Of a DNA stretch of 64,000 nucleotides, positions 22,309 through 33,600 are shown piece by piece. The notes under the pieces are model-generated. The model made no database searches. It was not told the DNA's origin and was given only the letters and a program-made list of their open reading frames with translations. Positions within the stretch are counted from its first letter, which is position 1. Each line of letters begins with the position of its first letter. The DNA is from Rapana venosa. Lineage: Eukaryota; Mollusca; Gastropoda; Neogastropoda; Muricidae. The translations under genes and the position numbers were made by a program. The stretch covers positions 5,462,160 through 5,526,159 of the forward strand of contig CM054155.1 in the NCBI GenBank assembly GCA_028751875.1, written 5' to 3'.

Positions 22309-24648
22309 GTGTATGTACACATGTGTTTCTGTGTGTGTGTGTGTGTAAAACTTTCAAGTATGTGTACATTATGCACTCGCATACATATTATGCTAGAAAA
22401 TTTACCTTAAATATAATTGTCAGATTTTAGTTTCAGATGATTGGTTATTTGAATAGCAATATAATAATCAGTGGGGTTTTATCAAAATGGTTATTTGAAT
22501 AGCAATATAATAATCAGTGGGGTTTTATCAAAGATTTGAAAAGCGGAATTGATGCGTTTTACCATGGAGTGACAGACGTGTTATTTTCGAATCCCTCGAT
22601 TTTTACGTTGTTCTGTTATTTCTGAATTATATATATTTGGTGAGAAACGTTCAAGCTGTGAAGAAGGGAGCTGAGGAGTTGAGCAGCGTGCTGATGTGTT
22701 TGTGTTTCTGTGTTGCAGGGATGTCACTGTCTTGGATACTCAGCTGAGGAAAGCTCTAGAAGAAATGGAACCTGTGAAGAAGGTGTGTGTGTGTGACTAG
22801 TGTGTTTTATTTATTTATTTTATTTTATTCTTTTACATCGAGGATAATGGAATAAGCACTTATGTGCTTTTTTACATCCAGTCCCTGTGTGTAATCAGTT
22901 TTGAAAATTGTCATCTGTTCCCACTGGCACACAATGGCCTACTCTTACAAAAAGCGGAACAGGATTTTAACGTGTGCGCAAGATGTTCTGCGTGCATTTG
23001 CACACGGGGCCTTGGTTTACAGTCTCATCCGAAGGACTTTTGGGGAGAGTGGAGTCTGCACTGGGAAAATATCCCCTTGAACGGGAATCGAACCCGGGTT
23101 GTCAGATTGCCAGCGCAATGTTCTAACCAATAGGCTATCCCGCGTGTGTGTGCGTGCGTGTGTGTTGTTGTTGTTGTATGTTTAAAGTCTGTTCACATTT
23201 AGTGATATTAGACTAGAGAGAGAGAAAAAGAGAAAGAGACAGAAGTAGGGTGAGAGAGAATGAGAGGGACAGAGAGAGAGGCGTATGTGTGTGTGTCTGT
23301 AATTTTGTTATTATTTTTTTTATATCATTCTCTTTGTGTGTGTGTGTGTGTGTTATTTTTTTTATTATCATTTTTCCCTTTGTGTGTGTGTGAGAGAGAG
23401 AGAGAGTGTGTGTTTTATTTCATTATTTTTTTATTATCATTTTTCGCTTTGTATGTGTGCCTGTGCTCATGCATGTATGTGTTGTATTTAAGATGCATTG
23501 AAACACTTGCAAGCGTACTGTGTGTGTGTGTGTGTGTGTGTGAAAATTATAGAAATGGAGGGGTATACATGTTCAAACTAGTTTGAAGTTTAAGATTTCT
23601 TGGGTTTTTTAAAAACCTGTGTTTCGAAACAAACCAAGGCTTTAAAATTTTTATATCTTGTTTTATTAACCTCATCTTTACTGCATGATGGCAATAGGTG
23701 TTGTGCTGTGCAGCTCTTCTTCTCCGTCAAGTTCTCTGACAGCAACTACTGTTGTCTGTCTGTCTTAGGAGCAAAAAAGCGTTGCGCTGCCGTTAAGCCC
23801 CTGACAAGTCAGGCCCAGTGCATCCGACTTTGGCGTGGAAGAGAATTGTTATCTTTCAAGTCTTGCTAAAAAAAAAAGGGGGCAGGAGAATGGACAAAGA
23901 AGGTAGAAAATAGACAAGAAGGTAGAAAATAGACAAGAAGGTAGAAAATAGACAAGAAGGTAGAAAATAGACAAGACGGGGGTGACAAGAAGAAAAGGAA
24001 GAAGGCATTTAAACAATGAGAGGGATTAAAAAGAGGGAATTCCTAGCCCAGAATCTAAGGTGGGGATACAGTTTATACAAACAGGCCCCCAGCAACCCCC
24101 AGGAGGGATGGCTGTGTAGCAGAGAGTGCCCCATCATGGCAGTTGATGGTGTGCCTGACACTGTGGCAGTGCCCCCTGACCTGACAGCAACGTTCTCACT
24201 CTGTCGGGAACAGGTTTGACAGTGCACACAGTGACGTGTCTAGACTGTGTAGAGTGTTCTTGTAATGAGTAGCAGGTTCAGTCCAAATCTGAATGTCTTG
24301 AGTTTTGCTGTTGCTGAACATGAATCCATATCCTACTCTTGTACCCAAATGACAACTCAGAGAGCGGCTGTTTATTGAGAATAGAGTGTATCATGGGCAG
24401 TAAAGGGGTTAAGGATGATGTCAGTGTCATGGTGATGGTGTGTGTTGTGATCGCGTGTGTTGGGATTGTGTATATTGGGATCTAATGCATGTTTGTGATC
24501 GTGTGTGTTGTTGTGATCATATATGTTTGATCACCATGTGTTAACACAGGCCAAGGGACTTCTGGAGAAACAGCTGGAGATGCAGGAGAATGAGAAGAAA
24601 AAACTACAGGCCCAGTTGAATGAAGCGGAGGTAAGTGTAGCTGTGTGT

Positions 24649-24690
<42 letters not shown>

Positions 24691-27117
24691 GTGTGGTGTG
24701 TGTGTGTGTGTATGTGTGGGTGTTTGTGTGTGATGTGTGTGCTGTGTGTGTGTGTGCGTATGGATACACATGCATATTTTTTTTCTTTTCTTTTCTTTTA
24801 TTTCGGGGATAAGGGAATAAGCATTCGTGTGCTTTTTTCATGCAGTCCCCGTCTGTATGCAGTTTTGTCAATTTTGTCATCCGTTTTTGAATTTTGATGT
24901 TTATTATGAAAATTTGGGTTGGCTTGTGTTGTTTATTACTAGCATTCACTGCAGATTTTCAGTGCAGGTTTAAACATTGCCAGGACACCTATTTGAGAGG
25001 ATTTTCCCCCTGGAGTTAACATCAGCACCCACCCACTCCACTCCCCCGTATGTGCTTTGCATGAGACTCTAATCTAAGGTACTGTGTGCAAGCGCACATT
25101 GAATACCCTGCTCACAGATCAAAACCAGTTCCACTTTTTTGAGAAGTAGGCCATTGCATGTTGGTGGGATCGGATGACACATAAAAAACTTTTTAAAAAA
25201 TGCATGCACACTGGTGTCGTGTTTGGGCATAGTCCCCGAAGTTGGAATGCGGCTACCCCCTTAATGGTGGGTAAACGGTCGCCCAGGCAAAATCTCTCCA
25301 TTGGTGAACATGGAGCTCTTGTGGAGGAATGGGGGAAAAAAGATAATCTTTGTTTTCATCATCGTCATTATTATTATGAATATTATTATCATCATTATCA
25401 CTATGGTTATCATCATCATTTCATTATCATCATCATCACCATCATTACCACCACCACCACCATGATTCATCATTATCGTTATCGTGATTCATCATCATCG
25501 TTATCACTCTTATTATTGGGGCTGTGGCACTGTGGGTCGTCATCATTATCCTCCTCCTCCTCCTCCTCATCATCATCATCACTCTCAAGATTGACATGAC
25601 TGTGGCACTGTGGGTCGTCATCATCATCATTCATCCTCATCATCATCATCATCACTCTCATGATTGACCTGACTGAGGCTCTGTGGGTTGCATGCAGTTC
25701 TTCAACAACCAGTACGAGATGCGTGTGGCCAACCTGGAGGCGGCCAAGTCGGCCAGGGATGAGGCCACGGCCGACAACAAGAGGAAAAGCAGCACCCTGG
25801 AAAACAAGTCAGTTCTGTCGGGGGTTTAAAAAAAATTTTCTTTTTTAATATTCTATTTGTTATCTCCAGGATAGTGGGATAAGCGCTTGTGTGTGTGTGT
25901 GTGTGTGGTTTATATTGAGGTCTTGTGTGTATGCGGTTTTGTAAATTTTGTCATTAGTTCACTCCGGCACATAATGACCCACTCTTCTTAAAAGTGGAAC
26001 AGGTGTGTGTGTGTGTGTGTGCACATGCGCATGTGTGTGCATGCATGTGAGCGTGTGTGTGTTTTGAACAAGTAGTAGTAGAAGAAAAATGCTGCAGCTA
26101 GTCATAACTTTTGTATCATTATTAAAATGATTTATCAAAGATTGGAAAAAAAGCACAATCCAAGCCAAAGCTAAACCAAACAAAAACACTGGAAATATAA
26201 GATTGATGAATTTCTGAGCAAGGACATAAATTTTGCTCAGTCTACCTGGAGTTATGGCTCTTGGGTGAGCGCTCTTCAGAGATCCCAGCGATGGCTGAAA
26301 CCTCTTTTTCTGATACTCGACAGGGTATCGCTTCTTGTAATATTCTTGAAGTCAAATGGTGGCTGCCTTAATGGTGAGCAAAAACAGTTGCATATGCAAA
26401 AAACTCTCACCATTGGTGAACCTCAGAGCACTAGCAGAGGAACAGCAACAACCCTTCCTCCCCAAAAAATAACAAAAAACAACAACAAAAAACCAAAACA
26501 AACTTGTTATAATCTAATGGTGTGTGCTGCCTTCACAAGAATGTATTCATATGTTTTGGCCTACCAAACCCACCAGAGATACTTAACCTTTTCCCTATGG
26601 GTAACCCGCTACAGGGTAACCAACCATCTACTAACCCTTCCCTCCTCTGTATCACCCACTACTGGGTTACCGTAGCATACAAATGTGCACAGTGCACGTG
26701 TGCTGGGAAAGAGGGGTTCTCTCCCTTAACGTAGGGATAGTGTTGACATAGAAAGGAGGGGTGAAAAAGGGCTTAAAATAGTTGTACGTTAAAAAGAAAG
26801 AAGTGACTAAAATAAAAAATAAATAGCCAGGAATCTGTGCTCAAAGGAGATCAGCTATTTCTGCTTCGTCACAGCCTGTAAACTACCATGTGTAATACTG
26901 ATAAGCTGTCATGTGTAATACACTCTTTTCTTCTGTATTCTTTATTCTTTTATATCGAGGATAATGAAATATGCACTCATGTGCTTTTTTACCCCCAGTC
27001 CCCTTGTGTATGCAGTTTTGTCATCCGTTCATACTGGAATGGGTTTTTATTGTGTGCGCAAGATGTTATTAATTGATGTGTGGCTAATTGGTATGTGTGT
27101 GTGCGTGCATGTGTGTA

Positions 27118-27150
<33 letters not shown>

Positions 27151-30100
27151 TTCAGACTGAAGCAACAAGGGAACAGGATCAGCAAGTTACAGGGTGAGTC
27201 TCTGTTCCCTGTCTTGGGCTTTTTGTTCTGTTTGTTGTTGCTGCTGTTATTGTATGGGTGGTGGTGGTGTGGTGGTTGTGTGTATGTGTTTTGTGTGTGT
27301 GTGTGTGTGTGTGTAATGAATGTATAATTGTATATTTATAAGAGAAAGAGAGTGTGTGTTTTAGTGTGTTTTGTGGCATGTGTGTGTGATGTATGTGTGT
27401 ATGATGCCACTGCATGTGTATGTGCTTGGTGTGTGCATACATGAATATGTGTGTGTATATTTCTCTCTTCTCTCATATATATATATGTTTGTGGTTTATG
27501 AGAGAAAGATAGTGTCTTTAGTGTGTGTGTGTGTGCATGTGTGTATGCATGCACAGTTCATATGTGCGTGCTTGTGTGTGTGCATACATGAATATGTATT
27601 TGTGTTTGTGAGAGAAAGAGTGTGTCTTTTAGTGTGTGTGTGTGTGTTGCCAGGTGTGTGTGTGCCGTGTGTGTGTGGTGTGTGTTTGTGTTTTTGTGAG
27701 TCTTTTTGGATGTATGTATGTGCTTGCAGGTATGTGTACATGTCGCATGTGTGTGTGTGTGTGTGTGTTGTGTTCATGTATACATTTGTGTGTCATATAT
27801 ATGCATGAAAATGGCTTTCACAATGTTTTTGTCATGTCCACAGCGGAGAACAAGAAACTGAAAGTCACGACCACCAAGCAAGAGCGTAAAGAGAAGAGGC
27901 TGGAAGCGCGTTTGAATCGTACAGAGGTGAGTTTTATTCCTTGTTCCTTGTCCTCTTATCCTGTGCTTCTTTCCTGCTGGAATGTCTGTATACATGTGTA
28001 TAACCTGTGTGTGTGTGTGTGTACATTTGGACTTGTCAGAACTATTACTTGTTATTGGTTGCATGACTGTGTAAGAATGAGTTGAGTGCAAGCACTTTGA
28101 TTTGTTTGTGCAAGATACAGCGCTATGTAAATTCTATTTATTATTATTATTATTATCTGGTGATGTTCTTTGTTTTATTATTTTATTTTCACATGGAAAA
28201 TACTTTATTCAGTTTTGTTCATTCGTTGTACTGTCTGAGTTATTCTTTCATTCGTTTGTTTATTTGTTTGACGTGTGTCATTTTCTGTTTAGTTTTTATT
28301 TTTCTTGTTGCTTATTCTGTAGTTTTGTAGTGATAAGCATTGGGTTTAGGGTTTGAAATTTATCTTGGGGACGAGATGGCCTGGTTGGTAAGAGCGTTGA
28401 GCAATGTGCTCGTGATTTGCTGACCCAGGTCTGAATCCCGTTCAAGGGCATATTTTCACCTGGAGTTAACATTAGTGCTGACTCCACTCTCCCCAAAAGT
28501 CCTCTGGATGAGACTATAAACCGAGCTCCCAGGTACAAATGTATGCAGAACATATTGCACATTAAAACATGTTCCGCTTTTTGGAAGAGTATGCCATGAT
28601 GTGCCAGTGGGAAAAGATGACAAAATTGACAAAACCGCTTACACACGGTGACTGGAGGTAAAAAATTTTTTTATTTTTTTAAAGCATGAGTGCTATTCCA
28701 TTATCTTAGAAATAAAAGAATAAATGAATAGATAAATTAAAGAATAGATAAATAAATATTTGATTTGTTACTTGTATGTATATGCTTTTTGTTATCTTTA
28801 TTTTTGGTTTTTGGGGTGGTTTATAAAAACATTTTTTAAAGTTATTTTCTTTTTAAAACAACCAATCATCAGATGTACAGTACTCTTACAGGTAAATGCA
28901 CTTGCTATGCATACGCACGCACTGTCAGCCAGGTACATGGATCTGTATGTATGCACATTCATGTGTGTACACTACCCACAACCATACAGACACAGGCTTC
29001 ACAGCTTACTGCTGGCTTGCATGTTAGACATGGTGCTGTTTTCAGGCTGGGGTCAGGATAGCCTAGTGGTTAGAGCATTGATCTGAAGTCCCGGGATCAA
29101 GCCACCATGGAGGCGCCTCTTTTCAGGAATTTTACCCTGAAGTTAACATCAGCACTGACTCCACTCCCTCAAAAGTCCTTCGGATAATAATAATAATAAT
29201 AATAATAATGTATGGAATTTATATAGCGCTGAATCTTGTAAAGCAACAAATCAAAGGATAAGACTATATACCGAGGCCTTATGTACCAAAACATGCAGAA
29301 CGTCTTATGCACATGTTAAAAACCTGTTCCTGATCTGCGTTTGGGAAGAGTAAGCCATTTCGTGCCGGTAGAAAAGGGTGACACAATTTTTGAATAACGC
29401 ATATATATATATATACACAGGTATCGTGGTTAAACACCATCCCTGAAGTTTAAATACAGCTACCTCCATGGGGGGTAAAACCGGTCACATACACAAAAAT
29501 CTCGCCATTGGTGAACCTCAGAGCTCTAGTCGAGGGAATGGCGGGGGGGGGCAATGTTTTCAGGCTGTACCTAGACCTGTCCTTGTGTGCAGTAATGTAT
29601 GTGTAAGGTGTTTGTCTCTATTCACCCAATACTCAACTCTAACTAAGTATCTCAGGATGGAGATGTGACGGGTCTGATGTTGTTTCTTGCTTGTGTTTCA
29701 GGACAAGTTGCTGAAGCATCTGGATATCCTTGTGCAGAATGGTAAGTGAGGGTGGTATCCGGCGTGTGTTGTCTGAGTTGTTGTTGAGGATTTCCTTTGT
29801 TGACGTCTGTTGTTAGATTGACTGTAAATAATGATATGAACGTAAGTTTTAGGCTGTTTTTATTATGACTATAAATGATATGAAATGAAATTTTGGGCTG
29901 TTTTTATCTTGACTATAAATGGTAGGCACAGAAATTTTGGGCTGTTTTTATCTTGACTATTAATGGCAGGCATTAATTTTCGGTTGATTTTTATCTTGAC
30001 TATAAATCATATGAACTAAATTTTTTGGCTGTTTTTATCATGACTAGAAATGGTATGATTGTAAATTCAAGGCTTTTAAATGTTTTTTTAAATCACAGAT

Positions 30101-30572
30101 ACATTATAAAGCTGAATGGTACTGAGACAAAACAATGTCAGCAAGACATCATAACAATGTTCTTCAGACTTGCCGTTGGCTCATATAATCCATCACAATA
30201 CAAACTGTTGCAGGCCTGATGACCAAAAAAGCCAGGGTCAAGGTCATGGCCACGGCCAAACGACTGGACAGGAACGAGGAATCGGACATCGGGTCAGCGT
30301 CTGACAACGAGGCGTCGCTATCGGAGGTGGAAACTGATGTGGAAGATGTGGAGGCAGGATGGTAAGAACAATTTTGTTTGTTTTCATTTATTTGCCTTGC
30401 CTGCCAGGTGTGTAACTGCAGAGTTGCATGCTGTTCAGGCTTTCAGATGTTACAGAATGGCAGTTGAAGCACAGAATGGAGAGAGAGAGAAAATACTTTA
30501 GAGAAAAAACAACTCTCTGACCTCCCCCAGCCTGGCCTGCCTACCTGGCCTCTGTGTGTGTGTGTGTCTGTC

Positions 30573-30615
<43 letters not shown>

Positions 30616-33600
30616 ATATGTGTGTGTGTTTGTCTGTATGTGCATGAGTGTACGTAAACACACATACATACACATATGAATATGTTATACTTTGCAAACA
30701 TGCTTTTTTTGTGTGTGGTCTCTCTGTGTGTTTCATATGCTTTAATTATACATAAACCCAACATGTTTCATTTTCAGCGTCGAGAGAAACCAGCACCAAA
30801 TTCTCCTCGGTCACAGCTATGGCAGAAGACGCCAATCCCAACACCTTGGCCTCCACCATCACCACACCACCACCACCACCACCACCACCACAGCAGCAGC
30901 AGCAGCAGCAGCAGCGCTGCACAGCACACACCACCCCCCTCCTCCTGCCCCATCAGCATCGGCTGTGAACTCCCCCAGGCCAGAGGCGAGGAGGAGGATG
31001 TCGTTTGTGAAGAAGAAGATGGCGTTGATGTCCAAACTGCAGGAGATGATTGGTGGGACGTGCGTGGCTGGGTCAACTGCCCCCATCACCCCGCTGTCTG
31101 TGAGTGGCTGTAGATGTGTGAATCTGCTTTTATCTATTGATTTATTCTTTTTGTTTTTTTATATCAAGGATAATGGAATAAGCACTTGTTTGCTTTTTTT
31201 ACATCCAGTCCCTGTGTGTATGCGGTTTTGTAAATTTTGTCATCTGTGAGTGTCTATAGATGTGTGTCCAGTCACTCTGCTTTTATCTATTTATTTATTC
31301 TTTTTGTTTTTTGTTTTATAACGAGGATAATGGAATAAGTGCTCGTTTGCTTTTTTACATCCAGTCCTTGTGTGTATGCGGTTTTGTAAATTTTGTCATC
31401 TGTTTGCTTTCTGTGAGTGTCTATAGATGTGTGGCAGTTCTTTGTTTGTGATGTGCTTTTTGTGTGGCTGATGTGGGTGGTTGGGTTGGTTTGTTGTTTT
31501 CATTGTAATGGATGGGTGGTTGGGTGTAAAATGGTGTGTGTGTGTGTTTCACTTTTGTGTGTGTGTGAATTTCACTGTGTGTGTGTGTTTCACTGTGTGT
31601 GTTGTGTGTGTGTGTGTGTATTTTGTATGTGTGTGTGTGATACATGCTGTGTGTGGTCTGTGTGAAGTATTGTGGTGTGTGTCTTTTTGTTGCTCTCAGT
31701 GTCAGTTTTAACTTGTTCTCTGATGTAACCTCCTCACTGCTGATGCTGTCAGTGTTTTTTATTTATTCTTTTATTTATTCTTTTATATCGAGGATAATGG
31801 AATAAGTACTCATGTGCTTTTTTACATCCAGTCCCCTTGTGTATGCGGTTTTGTAAATTCTGTCATCTGTTTCCACCTGCACACAATGGACTACTCTTAC
31901 GAAAAGCAGAACAGGATTTAACGTGTGCGCAAGATGTTCTGCGTGCGTTCGCACACGGGGCCTCAGTTTATAGTCTCATCCTTGATGCTGTGAGGCCACC
32001 AGCCAGAAGAGGCCCTGCGGGGTCACCTCAGTGTTGTTTGGGGATGTCAGCACTTACTCAGCACATGCAGGGCATTGCTCAGCAAGCCTGTTACAGACAA
32101 TAATAAAGCTGTGGTTGTGGCATATAGTGATCGTCCTGTAGATTTCGTGTTTGTTAGGTTTTACGGTGATTCTCATCCTCTGCCACCAGGTGTTCTGTAG
32201 TATAGTGTGAGGATCAGCAGTAGGTGAAGATCTGTAAAGGCTAGACTGGTTGTGTTGATGTGCCTGCATTCCTGATTCAGCTGTCTTCCTTGTCCTCTGA
32301 CAGGGTCTGACCCTGAGGGGTCAGGTAGACTGTAGGTGATAGTGACTAGAAGGTGTGTGTGAGGGTTTTGTGTCTGTTGTTTTTACATGTATATATAGAA
32401 GATAGTGACCAGAGGTGTGTGTGAGGGTTTTGTGTCTGTTGTTTTTACATAGAAGATAGTGACCAGGTGTGTGTGAGGGTTTGTGTCTGTTGTTTTTACA
32501 TAGAAGATTGTGACCAGAAAGTGTGTGTGAGGGTTTGTGTCAGTTGTTTTTACATACATAGTGACCAGAAGGTGTGTGTGAGGGTTTGTGTCAGTTGTTT
32601 TTACATACATAGTGACCAGAAGGTGTGTGTGAGGGTTTGTGTCTGTTGTTTTTACATACATAGTGACCAGAAGGTGTGTGTGAGGGTTTGTGTCTGTTGT
32701 TTTTACATAGAAGATTGTGACAGAAAGTGTGTGTGAGGGTTTGTGTCAGTTGTTTTTACATAGAAGATTGTGACCAGGTGTGTGTGAGGGTTTGTGTCAG
32801 TTGTTTTTACATAGAAGATAGTGACCAGAAGGTGTGTGTGAGGGTTTGTGTCAGTTGTTTTTACATAGAAGATAGTGACCAGAAGGTGTGTGTGAGGGTG
32901 TGTGTCTGTTGTTTTTACATAGAAGATAGTGACCAGAAGGTGTGTGTGAGGGTTTCTGTCTGTTGTTTTTACATGTATAGAAGATAGTGACCAGAGGTGT
33001 GAGGGTTGTGTCTGTTGTTTTTACATGTATATATAGAAGATAGTGACCAGAAGGTGTGTGTGAGGCTTGTGTCTGTTGTTTTTACATACATAGTGACCAG
33101 AAGGTGTGTGTGAGGGTTTGTGTCTGTTGTTTTTACATGTATATATAGAAGATAGTGACCAGAAGGTGTGTGTGAGGGTGTGTCTGTTGTTTTTGCATGT
33201 ATATATAGAAGATAGTGACCAGAGGTGTGAGGGTGTGTGTCTGTTGTTTTTACATGTATATATAGAAGATAGTGACCAGAGGTGTGAGGGTTTGTTTCTG
33301 TTGTTTTTACATAGAAGATAGTGACTAGAGGTGTGAGGGTGTGTGTCAGTCATTTTGTTTTTCTTTTTACATGATTTCAGCCTTCAAGTCAGGAGGAAGA
33401 CATGCACCAACACTCACCGCAATCTTTGGCTGGTGACTGTCCTGTTTCCCCGCTTCTGCAAAGTGACGACAGCAACGATGTTTCTGATGCCGACATGGAT
33501 ACACCCGATGTAGACAAGTCAGGGCCATCTTCAAGTCATCATTCACCATCTCCTGTGTGCCTTCCAGAAGCGTCTTCCCCACACCAGTCAACCAGAACAG

